Assembly: GCF_001989455.1 (NCBI RefSeq)
Contig: NZ_CP018346.1
Coordinates: 1,592,223-1,656,222, forward strand
Reading direction: 5' to 3'
Source: Prochlorococcus sp. RS04
GTDB lineage: Bacteria; Cyanobacteriota; Cyanobacteriia; PCC-6307; Cyanobiaceae
DNA: 64,000 nucleotides
Below the pieces are notes generated by a model that saw nothing but the letters and a program-made list of their open reading frames with translations, did not search any database and was not told the origin of the DNA. The translations under genes and the position numbers were made by a program. Each line of letters starts with the position of its first letter. Positions within the stretch are counted from its first letter, which is position 1. Below are positions 42,501-52,384 of this stretch, in pieces.

Positions 42501-45500
42501 ATGCACAGGATATTAAATGTAGCAGGAAATGAAAAGAATAAGGATGATTTAATTGAGCAACCAGCTGCAGATTTTATTTTTATAACAAGTGTCAAGGCTG
42601 ATTTAAATCTTATATCAAACTTATTGTTAGAAAAAGAATTTGCTTCATTAAAAAATAATATAAGAGCTTTAGAAATTTCTAATTTAAATTCCTCAGCTCA
42701 AATAGATAATTATTTATTAAAAACAATAAATTATGCAAAAGTTGTCGTACTTAGAATATTTGGAGATAAAGGTACATGGAACTATGGAATTGAACAACTT
42801 TTAAATTGGCAAGCAGTTAATAAAAAAAGGAAGTTAGTAATCCTGTCAGGTACCATTGATCAGGAAATTTCCTTATGTGAAATAAGTAGTATAGATAAAA
42901 ATATTGCATTAAATATTTCTAGATTACTAAGATCTGGAGGACTGGAAAATTATAGAAAGTTTCTTAATTGTTTAAATTATTTAGTTGTAGATGAAAAATT
43001 AATTCCTGATGATTTTTTGAATATTACTTTTTATGCAGATCCCTACTTATATGATTGGAAAAATGAAAAAGGCGAAAAGATAGGAATAATATCCTATAAA
43101 TCACTTTTTTTGGCTAATGAAATTGAAGTAAACGAAAAACTTAACTTGCAATTAAGAAAATGCGGACTATCTCCTAAAACATTTTTTATTTCAACACTAA
43201 AAGATCATCTTATTCAAAAGAAATTAATAGGCATTTTTAAAAAAGAAGATATTAAACTAATAATTACCACAACTTCATTTTCTTCATCTCAAATCAAAAA
43301 TAACGATTTAATTGAAAATTCAACAAATATTTTTACTTCTCTAAAAATTCCAATTTTACAACTTCTTTCTTCTAATAGATCAAGAAAAAAGTGGTTAAAT
43401 TCATCTATTGGAATGAATTCATCTGATTTATTAATGCAAATAATTATTCCCGAATTTGATGGAAGAATTACTACTTGTCCTTCAGCATTTAAAGAAATTA
43501 TTTCTAAGAAAAATACATTATATAGTGAAATAACTAGTTACAAAGCTGATCAAGTAGGTATTCAATGGATTTCAAAATTTGCAACAAATTATGTGAAACT
43601 TCAGAAACTTAATAATTTTGATAAAAGAATTTGTTTAGTAATAAGTAATTATCCTGTAAAGAACGGAAGAATCGGTAATGGAGTTGGTCTAAATACACCA
43701 TCTTCAATAATAAATATTCTAAATTGGTTAAAAGAAGAAGGTTATGACCTTGGATCTTGTAATTTTCCTCAAGATTCTTCGGAATTAATGTCAATGCTTA
43801 TAAAAACTAGAACTAATGATATTGAATCTCAAAATAATAAACCATTAGATTATTTACCACTTAGTGAATATTTAAATTATTGGAATTATTTAGAACATGA
43901 TCCCAAAAATATTATTGTTAGTCGTTGGGGTAAACCATCTGATGCGATCGATTTAGATAATAAAGGCTTCTCAATAAATGGTATTAGATTTGGAAAAATA
44001 ACATTATTGATTCAACCTCAAAGAGGTTATGACGCTTTCACTGATAGAGATATTCATTCTCCCGATCTTCCACCTCCCCATAGATATTTAGCACAATATT
44101 TTTGGATTGAAAAAGTTTTTAATGCAAATGCTATGTGCCATATTGGTAAACATGGGACTCTTGAATGGTTACCTGGTAAATCTATAGGTTTAAGCAATAA
44201 ATGTTTTCCAAATATTATTTGTCCCGCAATACCAAACATATATCCCTTTATCGTAAATGATCCTGGAGAAGGATCCCAAGCTAAAAGAAGAACTGCTGCA
44301 ACAATTATTGATCATTTAACCCCCCCTTTGGATAGGTCAGAATTATATGGAAAATATTCAACATTAGAATATTATTTAGACGAATATTTTGAAGCAAAAT
44401 TATTAAATTCTAATCGGATTGAAATAATAGAAAAATCCATTTTTGAATTAATTAAAAAAGATTTTAGCGAAATTACTTTAAAGAATAATAATAATCATAT
44501 AGAAGAAATTGATTCCTTTCTTTGCAAAATTAAAGAATCTCAAATTAGGACAGGTTTGCATATTTTTGGCAATCGGCAGAATGAGATTAATGAAATAAAT
44601 TTATTCTTGTGTATTGCGAGAGTACCAAATGCCAACCGAATTGGTGTTATTCAATATATAGCAAAACATTTAAAACTAGATTTGAATCCTTGGACAAATC
44701 AATATGATCAAATGTTAAGTGAAAAGGATAAAAAAATATTATTGAATTTTTCCAACAAAAACATTTTAAACTTTAGAATGGCTATTGATTTTCTGGAACA
44801 ACAAGCAAAGTATTTAATATATTTGTTTTTTTACAAGAAGAATACCAATATAAAAAATCTAGAAAAATATAAAAATCAGAAAATAATAGACTATTTCTTT
44901 AATGAAAAGAAACATAATAAGTATTTTTTATTATTAAAAAAAGAGATTCTATATCCAATCATTAATTCTTCATATAATGAGAAATTATCATTTATTAATT
45001 CATTAAATGGACAATATGTAAAAAGTGGTCCATCAGGAGCCCCTACGAGAGGTAAAACCGAAACTTTACCCACTGGTAAAAATTTCTTTTCAGTTGATTC
45101 GAGAGGACTGCCAACTGAATCAGCATGGAGTGTTGGCTGTCAGTCCGCTTCACAAATACTTGATTTATACAAACAAGATAATGGAGAAGATTTAAAAAAT
45201 ATAGCAATATCTGTATGGGCAACATCCACAATGAGAAATGGTGGTGAAGACATTTGTCAAATACTATATTTATTAGGAGTACAGCCTATTTGGGATGGGC
45301 CTTCAAGAAGAGTAGTTGATCTAGAAATCATTCCTTTATCTGTTCTCGAAAGACCAAGGGTTGATGTTACTTTAAGGATTTCGGGAATGTTTAGAGATGC
45401 ATTTCCACAGTTAGTTAAATTAACTTCTAAAGCAATAAATCTTGTTTCTAATCTTAATGAGGATAATAAATTTAACCCTCTTGCTGGGGCATCAAGGGAA

Positions 45501-46238
45501 GGTAATTCAATTAATCGTATATTTGGGTCAGCGCCAGGTTCATATGGAGCTGGTCTGCAAGAACTAATTTCAAATTCTAATTGGGATAATATTGATGATT
45601 TTGGAGAATCTTTTCTTAATTGGAGTAAGTGGATTTATAGTGATAATCTTGAACCTATAGAGGATAAAAAATCATTAGAAAATGCTCTTAAAAATGTACA
45701 GTTAGTTGTTCATAACCAAGATAATAAGGAACATGATATTTTAGATTCCGATGATTATTATCAGTTTCAGGGCGGATTATCTTCAGCAGTAAAGAAATTG
45801 AGCGGTAAATTACCTGAAATGTATCATGGCGATTTATCAAAATATGGATTGTCTAAAATATCAAAATTACAAGATGAAATTAATAAAGTTGTTATATCAA
45901 GAATACTTAACCCTAAATGGATAAATGGAATGAAGGATAATGGTTATAAAGGAGCGTTTGAATTTTCTGCTACACTAGATTACTTATATGCTTTTGATGC
46001 TTCTACTGAAGTAGTCTCAGATTGGTGTTATGAGGAAGTTTATAAATCATGGTTATGTGATCTGGATCTTAAGAATTTTTTTCTAGAGAATAATCCATGG
46101 GCTTTAAGAGATATTGCACAAAGATTTCTTGAAATTGTCAATAGAAAAATGTGGAATAATTGTTCATCAGATGTCATTGAGAATTTAAAGAATATACTTA
46201 TTAATACTGATTCAATCATTGAAAAAAACGAATTCTGA
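42501..46238 (+). CDS. cobN: Cobaltochelatase subunit CobN
   Basis: 1245 residues, the usual CobN size and related to Mg-chelatase ChlH. Family motifs include FDGRITTCPSAFK, CHIGKHGTLEWLPGKSIGLS, SGAPTRGKTETLPTGKNFFSVDSRGLPTESAW and FGSAPGSYGAGLQELI. It inserts cobalt into the corrin ring in the aerobic-type pathway and uses ChlI/ChlD-like partners in cyanobacteria. The lack of the Mg-chelatase hallmark context and the GKHGTLEWLPGK motif argue for CobN over ChlH. It converges on the PHP gene with a 1 bp gap. Confidence 0.93.
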   Translation: MHRILNVAGNEKNKDDLIEQPAADFIFITSVKADLNLISNLLLEKEFASLKNNIRALEISNLNSSAQIDNYLLKTINYAKVVVLRIFGDKGTWNYGIEQLLNWQAVNKKRKLVILSGTIDQEISLCEISSIDKNIALNISRLLRSGGLENYRKFLNCLNYLVVDEKLIPDDFLNITFYADPYLYDWKNEKGEKIGIISYKSLFLANEIEVNEKLNLQLRKCGLSPKTFFISTLKDHLIQKKLIGIFKKEDIKLIITTTSFSSSQIKNNDLIENSTNIFTSLKIPILQLLSSNRSRKKWLNSSIGMNSSDLLMQIIIPEFDGRITTCPSAFKEIISKKNTLYSEITSYKADQVGIQWISKFATNYVKLQKLNNFDKRICLVISNYPVKNGRIGNGVGLNTPSSIINILNWLKEEGYDLGSCNFPQDSSELMSMLIKTRTNDIESQNNKPLDYLPLSEYLNYWNYLEHDPKNIIVSRWGKPSDAIDLDNKGFSINGIRFGKITLLIQPQRGYDAFTDRDIHSPDLPPPHRYLAQYFWIEKVFNANAMCHIGKHGTLEWLPGKSIGLSNKCFPNIICPAIPNIYPFIVNDPGEGSQAKRRTAATIIDHLTPPLDRSELYGKYSTLEYYLDEYFEAKLLNSNRIEIIEKSIFELIKKDFSEITLKNNNNHIEEIDSFLCKIKESQIRTGLHIFGNRQNEINEINLFLCIARVPNANRIGVIQYIAKHLKLDLNPWTNQYDQMLSEKDKKILLNFSNKNILNFRMAIDFLEQQAKYLIYLFFYKKNTNIKNLEKYKNQKIIDYFFNEKKHNKYFLLLKKEILYPIINSSYNEKLSFINSLNGQYVKSGPSGAPTRGKTETLPTGKNFFSVDSRGLPTESAWSVGCQSASQILDLYKQDNGEDLKNIAISVWATSTMRNGGEDICQILYLLGVQPIWDGPSRRVVDLEIIPLSVLERPRVDVTLRISGMFRDAFPQLVKLTSKAINLVSNLNEDNKFNPLAGASREGNSINRIFGSAPGSYGAGLQELISNSNWDNIDDFGESFLNWSKWIYSDNLEPIEDKKSLENALKNVQLVVHNQDNKEHDILDSDDYYQFQGGLSSAVKKLSGKLPEMYHGDLSKYGLSKISKLQDEINKVVISRILNPKWINGMKDNGYKGAFEFSATLDYLYAFDASTEVVSDWCYEEVYKSWLCDLDLKNFFLENNPWALRDIAQRFLEIVNRKMWNNCSSDVIENLKNILINTDSIIEKNEF

Positions 46239-46239
46239 A

Positions 46240-46887
46240 TTATCTACCTAATAGCGAAAGTCCATGACTATCTGTTCCGCATGTTTTTAGCATTGAATAT
46301 TTATCTGCTAATTTATCTATTTCTGAACATACAAATAAACTAGGATTCCATACTTCATTAAGTTCATAATCGTACCAAACCTCTATTCCATCAATACCTT
46401 GTATTTTGGCCTCGGGAATTAATTTATAAAAGGGAATCCTGTATCTCGCTGGATGTGCAAGAAATGATAAACCACCAGCTAAATTTATTGCTTTAATAAC
46501 TGATTTAATATTTAAATCATTACCTATTGGTGACTCTCCAAGGATGTATGGATTTAGATATTTACTTTTTATATCTATTCCCAATCCAATTACATGTACT
46601 AAACATCCTAGAATCAAACAATTAATTTCTATTCCCGAAATTAATGTAAAAGAATCTTTAGGATAATTTTTGAGTATATTATTTTTTTTTATATATTCAT
46701 GAGCTTTAATTGTATGATGATCGGTTATTGATAAAAATTTCAAGTTATTTTTATAAGCTTGTTCTAAAAGTTCATATGGTTCTAGACTTCCATCACTAAA
46801 TTTTGTATGACAGTGAAAATTAATATTTTTAGGACAACTATTTTTATTAATATTAGAAGTTAATTTTACTAAGTCTTCCCTATTCAT
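46240..46887 (-). CDS. PHP-domain phosphoesterase
   Basis: 215 residues. Metal-binding His/Asp motifs of the PHP fold are visible: NFHCHTKFSDGS, SITDHHTIKAHEY, ISGIEINC, LAHPARYRIP and TCGTDSHG. It is short and belongs to the TrpH/YciV-like single-domain group, which includes 3',5'-nucleoside bisphosphate phosphatases; the substrate is not fixed by sequence. The start overlaps hemJ by 8 bp. Confidence 0.85.
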   Translation of the reverse strand: MNREDLVKLTSNINKNSCPKNINFHCHTKFSDGSLEPYELLEQAYKNNLKFLSITDHHTIKAHEYIKKNNILKNYPKDSFTLISGIEINCLILGCLVHVIGLGIDIKSKYLNPYILGESPIGNDLNIKSVIKAINLAGGLSFLAHPARYRIPFYKLIPEAKIQGIDGIEVWYDYELNEVWNPSLFVCSEIDKLADKYSMLKTCGTDSHGLSLLGR

Positions 46888-47446
46888 TACTTAATGAATT
46901 TTCATTTTTTTTTCTAATCTTTGCATATAATTGTATTGAAGCCAACATAAAAATAATTAGTCCAACTACACTCCATGAAGCAACACTAGTTGGAAAATTA
47001 TTTTTAAAAATAACTAAAAGTACGATTATAAATAATAATAAAGTAGGCAATTCATTTAATAATCTAAGGTTTTTTGCTGAAATGGTTGAAGCGCCATTTT
47101 GTAATGAATACATTATTTTATAACAATAAGAATGATAAATTACTAATGCTAAAACAAAAGAAATTTTAATTTGTAACCACTTCTCACTTAACCAACTTGG
47201 TTGCATAATAACCATGCATATAGCCATACTTAAAGCTAATATCATCCCAGGTGTTGTGATTATATTAGCCAGCCTTTTTTCCATCAAGGTGTATTGTTTA
47301 TTAAAGGCAATTTTTAATTCTTTATCCATATTTTTGGATTCTTCATGGTATATAAAAAGCCTTACTAAATAAAAAAGTCCCGCAAACCAAACGATTACAC
47401 CCATAATGTGAAGTGATTTAAACCAGAGATATGCTTCAGCTGTCAA
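46880..47446 (-). CDS. hemJ: Protoporphyrinogen IX oxidase HemJ
   Basis: 188 residues with about four to five membrane helices and conserved His in LHIMGVIVWFAGLFYL, plus LMEKRLANIITTPGM. This is the UPF0093/HemJ family, which replaces HemG/HemY in many cyanobacteria and oxidises protoporphyrinogen IX to protoporphyrin IX, upstream of AcsF in chlorophyll synthesis. Confidence 0.88.
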   Translation of the reverse strand: MTAEAYLWFKSLHIMGVIVWFAGLFYLVRLFIYHEESKNMDKELKIAFNKQYTLMEKRLANIITTPGMILALSMAICMVIMQPSWLSEKWLQIKISFVLALVIYHSYCYKIMYSLQNGASTISAKNLRLLNELPTLLLFIIVLLVIFKNNFPTSVASWSVVGLIIFMLASIQLYAKIRKKNENSLSNE

Positions 47447-47534
47447 ATTACTAGATTAATTTAAAAATATATATTTTTAATATAGTTATATTTAACAATA
47501 TCAAGAAATCTATTTTTCAAAAATTAATTAATAT

Positions 47535-49493
47535 TTATAACTCGTTAAAATATTCATATATATCATTTACTGAATTTTTTCCAAGTCCTTTAACTTTTGA
47601 TAAATCCTCTTTACTAGCTATTCTTATCGCGTCTATTGATTTAAAATGCTCAAGCAATTCTCTTATTCTTGATGGTCCTAATCCACTGATTTGTGACAAT
47701 TGAGATCTATTCATTCTCTTAGATCTTTTGTCTCTATGAAAAGATAATGCAAATCTATGTGCTTCATCTCTTACCCTTCTTAATAGAAGAACTCCTTTTT
47801 GATTTTCATCAGTATCAAGAGACTTAGTAAAGCCTGGAATAAATATTTCTTCATTTTTTTTTGCTAATGAACATATAGTTACTTCTTCCTCAAGATTTAA
47901 TTCTTTTAATGCTTTAATAGCTGCATTTAACTGTCCTTTTCCTCCATCAATCATTATTAAATCAGGCCAATCTGATAGAAGTTCATTGTCTAATTTACTA
48001 TTCGTTTTATCATTTAATATTGAAAAATCCCCTCCACTTTTTTTAAATCTTGACCATTTTTTAAACCTTCTATGTATTACTTCATATATCGAAGCAAAAT
48101 CATCACTATGTCCTACAAAAACGTTTGGATCTTTTATTTTATATTTCCTATAATCCTGTTTAGAAGGAATCCCATCAATAAAAACGACTTGTGATGCTAC
48201 AGGGTCACTACCTTGTATATGGCTAATATCATAACCTTCAATTCTTTTAGGTTGTTCGCTTAATTCAAGTATTTGGGCAAGATCCTCAATTGATGATTCA
48301 TTATCTTGTATCCCATTTAATATTCTATCTAATTCCAATTTCGCATTTTTTAAAACCATTTCTACAGTTTCATGTTTTTTATTTCTTTTTGGGATTAAGA
48401 TTTTTACTTTCTTTTTTCTTAGCTCCGTTAACCAATCCTCTATGGTTGCTTGTTTTGGAAGGTTATATTGAATAAGAATTTCTGATGGTATTTCTACGGC
48501 TTCAACATTCATATAATGCTCTTCTAATATCTTTTGTAAAATAAGATTTTCATCTTCATTATTTAATTTTTGACTATAGCCAATCCTTCCAATAAGCTTA
48601 CCAGATCTCATTTGGAAAATTTGTATACTAGCTACATTTTTTTCTGAAACTATTCCAAAGATGTCTCTATTGATTGAAGAATCAGGTATTGATATTTTTT
48701 GTGATTCAGTTAATAATTTTAAACCTGAAATTTGGTCTCTTATTTTTGCTGCATTTTCATAATCTAAATCATTTGAAAATTGCAACATTTTTTTTTGTAA
48801 AAATATTTCTAAGTCATCATTCCTTCCTTGAAATATCATAGATACTTGTTTCATTATTTTTTTATAATCGTCAGATGATATTACCTCTTGGCAAACACCT
48901 GGACATCTTCCTATTGAATAATTTAAACAAGTTCTATCTTTATAAACTGGCCTTGGCCTTTGTCTAAGTGGAAATATTTTTTTTATCGTAAATAATGTTC
49001 TCCTTAATAATCCGACATCTACATAAGGTCCATAATATCTATCTAAATTATTTCTATTTCTTCTTCTTCTTGTAATAAATATTCGAGGATATTTTTCGCT
49101 CCAAGTTATGCAAAGATATGGATATTTCTTATCATCCTTCAAAAGAATATTAAAATATGGTTTGTTTGTTTTTATTAAATTTGACTCTAAATTTAGTGCT
49201 TCATATTCGCTATCTGTGACTATAATTTCTATCTCAGTTATTTGACGAACCATCAAACTTAATCTTGGAGTTAAATCTGAAAAATTATTAAAATAACTAC
49301 TTACTCTACTGCGTAGTTTTTTAGATTTACCAATATAAAGTAAATTATTATCTATATCTTTAAAAAGATAGCAACCAGATGACTTTGGAATTTCGGATAA
49401 TCTTGATTTTAGTAATTCTTTATTATTAATTAATTTATATTCAATTTTAAAATTATATTTGTTATTTATTGTTTCTATAGAGGAATTACTCAT
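47535..49493 (-). CDS. uvrC: Excinuclease ABC subunit C
   Basis: 652 residues. GIY-YIG nuclease domain at the start (GCYLFKDIDNNLLYIGKSKKLRSRV), UVR motif (QFSNDLDYENAAKIRDQI) for UvrB contact, RNase H-like nuclease with IEGYDISHIQGSDPVAS and LIMIDGGKGQLNAA, and C-terminal helix-hairpin-helix pair (SQISGLGPSRIRELLEHF, KVKGLGKNSVNDIYEYF). It makes both incisions in nucleotide excision repair, in the same pathway as Mfd. The flavin reductase gene lies 9 bp upstream. Confidence 0.97.
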   Translation of the reverse strand: MSNSSIETINNKYNFKIEYKLINNKELLKSRLSEIPKSSGCYLFKDIDNNLLYIGKSKKLRSRVSSYFNNFSDLTPRLSLMVRQITEIEIIVTDSEYEALNLESNLIKTNKPYFNILLKDDKKYPYLCITWSEKYPRIFITRRRRNRNNLDRYYGPYVDVGLLRRTLFTIKKIFPLRQRPRPVYKDRTCLNYSIGRCPGVCQEVISSDDYKKIMKQVSMIFQGRNDDLEIFLQKKMLQFSNDLDYENAAKIRDQISGLKLLTESQKISIPDSSINRDIFGIVSEKNVASIQIFQMRSGKLIGRIGYSQKLNNEDENLILQKILEEHYMNVEAVEIPSEILIQYNLPKQATIEDWLTELRKKKVKILIPKRNKKHETVEMVLKNAKLELDRILNGIQDNESSIEDLAQILELSEQPKRIEGYDISHIQGSDPVASQVVFIDGIPSKQDYRKYKIKDPNVFVGHSDDFASIYEVIHRRFKKWSRFKKSGGDFSILNDKTNSKLDNELLSDWPDLIMIDGGKGQLNAAIKALKELNLEEEVTICSLAKKNEEIFIPGFTKSLDTDENQKGVLLLRRVRDEAHRFALSFHRDKRSKRMNRSQLSQISGLGPSRIRELLEHFKSIDAIRIASKEDLSKVKGLGKNSVNDIYEYFNEL

Positions 49494-49502
49494 ATATAAA
49501 GA

Positions 49503-49991
49503 TTAACCTCCATAATTCCAGCCAGTTGAAGATAAATTTAGAGAGTCAACATCATTATTCAAATAAGCAGATTGAACTTCTCCTACAAAAACTGTATGGT
49601 CTCCATGAATAACACTTCCAACAACATTACATTCAACTCCACCAACACTATCAACTAAAATAGGCAATCCAAGTTCACCTAAATTAAATTCAACAGATTC
49701 AAATCTGCCTCCTAATGCTTTTTGGGGTTTAAAGAAAACAGCTGCTAGATCTTTTTGATCACTTTTGAGGACATTTAATGAGAACTTATTGGTGGACTTT
49801 ATTATTTCATGACTAGAACCTTCTGCTCTAACAGCCATTACGACTAATGGGGGAGTGAAAGAACCTTGAGTCACCCAACTAGCAGTAAATCCATTCACTT
49901 CATTTTTATCTTCGTCTCTAACTCCACAAATAAATAATCCGTGAGGTATTTTTCTTAATAAGATTTTTTTTGCTTCTAGATTTAATGTCAT
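49503..49991 (-). CDS. Flavin reductase-like domain protein
   Basis: 162 residues of the flavin reductase-like FMN-binding split barrel family: GLFICGVRDEDKNEVNGFTASWVTQGSFTPPLVVMAVR, SHEIIKSTNKFSLNVLK, and GDHTVFVGEV. In cyanobacteria such domains also occur in flavodiiron proteins, but here it stands alone. The electron partner is not known. It sits upstream of uvrC with 9 bp between. Confidence 0.85.
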   Translation of the reverse strand: MTLNLEAKKILLRKIPHGLFICGVRDEDKNEVNGFTASWVTQGSFTPPLVVMAVRAEGSSHEIIKSTNKFSLNVLKSDQKDLAAVFFKPQKALGGRFESVEFNLGELGLPILVDSVGGVECNVVGSVIHGDHTVFVGEVQSAYLNNDVDSLNLSSTGWNYGG

Positions 49992-50050
49992 AATTGATAT
50001 ATCTAATAAACTTATTTTAACTAAATTTCTTATTCGAACATAATAAATTC

Positions 50051-50524
50051 ATGAAAATTCTTTATCCTGGTACATTTGATCCTTTAACAAACGGGCATAT
50101 TGATTTAATAGAAAGAGCTGAAAAAATATTTGGCAATCTAGTAGTTGCTGTTTTAGAAAATACTTCTAAAACACCAACATTTAATTTTGAAAGAAGAATA
50201 ATACAAATAAAAAATTCTCTTTCTCATTTACCTAATATTGAAGTTATTTCTTATTCTGGTCTAACTGTAGATTGTGCAAATGATCTAAAAGCTAATCTTA
50301 TTCTTAGAGGCTTAAGAGCAATGAGTGATTTTGAGTATGAACTTCAGATTGCTCATACAAATAAATCTCTTAATAATGATATTGAAACTATATTTTTATC
50401 GACAAATACAAATTATAGTTTTCTCAGTAGTTCTTTAGTAAAAGAAGTTGCAAAATTTGGTGGTGAAATTAATCACATGGTACCCCCCTCTGTTGAGAGG
50501 GATTTAAAAGAATATTTTAAATAA
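50051..50524 (+). CDS. coaD: Phosphopantetheine adenylyltransferase
   Basis: 157 residues. The nucleotidyltransferase signature is [21 protein letters not shown]. Also present are the central [19 protein letters not shown] and [18 protein letters not shown], equivalent to the ISSTxVRE motif. It makes dephospho-CoA in coenzyme A synthesis. It is divergent from the flavin reductase gene and converges on dacB. Confidence 0.96.
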   Translation: MKILYPGTFDPLTNGHIDLIERAEKIFGNLVVAVLENTSKTPTFNFERRIIQIKNSLSHLPNIEVISYSGLTVDCANDLKANLILRGLRAMSDFEYELQIAHTNKSLNNDIETIFLSTNTNYSFLSSSLVKEVAKFGGEINHMVPPSVERDLKEYFK

Positions 50525-50532
50525 TATTTTTA

Positions 50533-51756
50533 TTAACAAGATTTCAAGTAATAAAGATCACGTAATAATTTAAAAGCTTTTTCTTTATCAATTTTATTAG
50601 AATTTTGGATAATGCTTATAATTATTGGCCTTTCATTTTTATATAAAAAGCCAGATAATGCAAAGACATTTGAAAGAGTCCCAGTTTTGCCAAAAAACTT
50701 TCCAGATAATTCACTATTTACAAATCTTTTAGCTAATGTTCCTCTTACTCCAGTAATTGAAAGTGTAGATTGATAAGCTTTAAAATCATTAAAATATCTC
50801 ATTTTATCTAAAAACAATACAACTAACCTTGTTGTAATTTTATTTTTTCGAGACAAGCCACTAGCATCTGCAAAGTATGATTTAGTTGTAGGGAGGCCTT
50901 TATTTTCAAGCCATCTTTTCAATTTTATATAGTCATTATCGTTCCATGTATTTGAGGCATTTTTAAAGAGAGATTCAGCTGTAAAATTATGGCTTTCAGA
51001 ATTTGTTAGAGTTAATAATGAAATAATTGGAGTTGAATATATTTTATTTATCTCTTTAATATTTTTTAAATAAAAAGTTTTTTCTGAATCAAAAATATCT
51101 ATATATATTTTTGAATTTGGAAATTTATTGTTTAAATAATTTTTAATAAAAATTTTTAATGAATAAATATCATCATATTTATTGTGATTACTTTCTATTG
51201 CAAGAGATGTAATTGGAGATCCATATTCGTAAAGTTTATCAGTATTTGTCCAACCATTAGGCCAATATAATTTTGAATCAATTTCTACAATATTAAAGTT
51301 AATAATTTTATTTTCTTTAACATTTGAAATTAGTTCGATTATATTTTCATAATTAAGATCTGGATCACCTTGACCGTGTAAATAATAATCGTTTTTATTT
51401 TTAAATAAGGAAGTTTTTAAATTATTATTTAATTTATATTTACTTAAAACATAAGCTGATGAGAATAATTTTTGATTAGATGCCGGCAACCTTGGAACAT
51501 CCTCATTGTAAGAACTTATTATTTCCCCTTTATTATTAATAATTGATACACTAAAAGAATCATCAAGCGTTTGATTCAATAAAGCATCATAAGTAGGACA
51601 TATTTTGTTTTTAGTAATTATTCCCGGGAAATTAAAATAAATACTATTTAAAATAGTTATTTTCTGATTTGCTAATAAATATCTTATTAAGAAAGGAGAT
51701 GTTACTAATACAAGAACAAATAAGAATAATGAATAAATTTTTTTTATCACATTCAA
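50533..51756 (-). CDS. dacB: D-Ala-D-Ala carboxypeptidase/endopeptidase (peptidase S13, PBP4-like)
   Basis: 407 residues. An N-terminal signal-anchor helix (~8-27) targets the periplasm. The three penicillin-binding motifs are SxxK in LPASNQKLFSS (Ser93/Lys96), SxN as SGLSRKN, and KTG in FFGKTGTLSNVFALSG. It trims or cleaves peptidoglycan cross-links. It is last in the dapF-desulfurase-DUF1995-dacB operon (1 bp gap). Confidence 0.9.
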   Translation of the reverse strand: MNVIKKIYSLFLFVLVLVTSPFLIRYLLANQKITILNSIYFNFPGIITKNKICPTYDALLNQTLDDSFSVSIINNKGEIISSYNEDVPRLPASNQKLFSSAYVLSKYKLNNNLKTSLFKNKNDYYLHGQGDPDLNYENIIELISNVKENKIINFNIVEIDSKLYWPNGWTNTDKLYEYGSPITSLAIESNHNKYDDIYSLKIFIKNYLNNKFPNSKIYIDIFDSEKTFYLKNIKEINKIYSTPIISLLTLTNSESHNFTAESLFKNASNTWNDNDYIKLKRWLENKGLPTTKSYFADASGLSRKNKITTRLVVLFLDKMRYFNDFKAYQSTLSITGVRGTLAKRFVNSELSGKFFGKTGTLSNVFALSGFLYKNERPIIISIIQNSNKIDKEKAFKLLRDLYYLKSC

Positions 51757-51757
51757 T

Positions 51758-52384
51758 CTATAAATTTACAAAAATAGATTCATTGTCGGGTTTAATTTCA
51801 AATTCTTTTTTAAAAAAATATCTTTTATTTTCTTCTTTGAATAGCAACCAGTTATTTGGATAAATATGCATAAGAGCAGCTTTATTTAAAGGCTGCAGAA
51901 AATAAATATTTTTCCATGTTTTGACAAAGTTTTTACGTCGCTCTCTAATAACACTGCCTATGCCAATATTGGCATCTTCAAATTTTGGATTTAATGAATA
52001 ATGCGTACCTTGATAATTATCAGACATTGGTTCAAATGAATCGAAATCATATGGCTGAGGTAGTATCGATATCATTGCACTATCTATATTATTTATATTA
52101 TTTGATTCATTAAATGATTTAAAAGTAAAAATTTTATCTTTGATATCTGGATAGTCTCTTTGTGCCAAAGCCACAGCACCTTGATCCGCAAATGTTATAA
52201 ATACATTATTATTTTTAGACAATATCTTGTAAATAGTTATTCCAATTCTATTAAACTTCAATCCTTCAAAATTAAATTCTATAGTAAATCTTTTATTTGA
52301 ATCTAATAAACTTGGAATAATTGCATCCTCCATATTCTTAAGAGATTCATTTAAATCTTTAGGTAGTCTGTAATTGGTTTCCAT
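51758..52384 (-). CDS. DUF1995 family protein (LPA3-like)
   Basis: 208 residues with the DUF1995 pattern: start YRLPKDLNESLKNMEDAI, then FNFEGLKFNRIGITIYKIL, FITFADQGAVALAQRDYPD, PQPYDFDSFEP and QPLNKAALMHIYPNNWLLF. The plant homologue LPA3 assists photosystem II assembly; a similar role here is an inference. Its ATG overlaps the upstream stop in TAATG, so translation is coupled. Confidence 0.75.
   Translation of the reverse strand: METNYRLPKDLNESLKNMEDAIIPSLLDSNKRFTIEFNFEGLKFNRIGITIYKILSKNNNVFITFADQGAVALAQRDYPDIKDKIFTFKSFNESNNINNIDSAMISILPQPYDFDSFEPMSDNYQGTHYSLNPKFEDANIGIGSVIRERRKNFVKTWKNIYFLQPLNKAALMHIYPNNWLLFKEENKRYFFKKEFEIKPDNESIFVNL

Noticed and set aside
42501..46238. Mg-chelatase subunit ChlH instead of CobN
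   Set aside because: The protein has the CobN motifs around GKHGTLEWLPGK and the B12 context; ChlH is somewhat longer (about 1330 aa) and would be expected to be more strongly conserved. Both families are related, so a small doubt remains.
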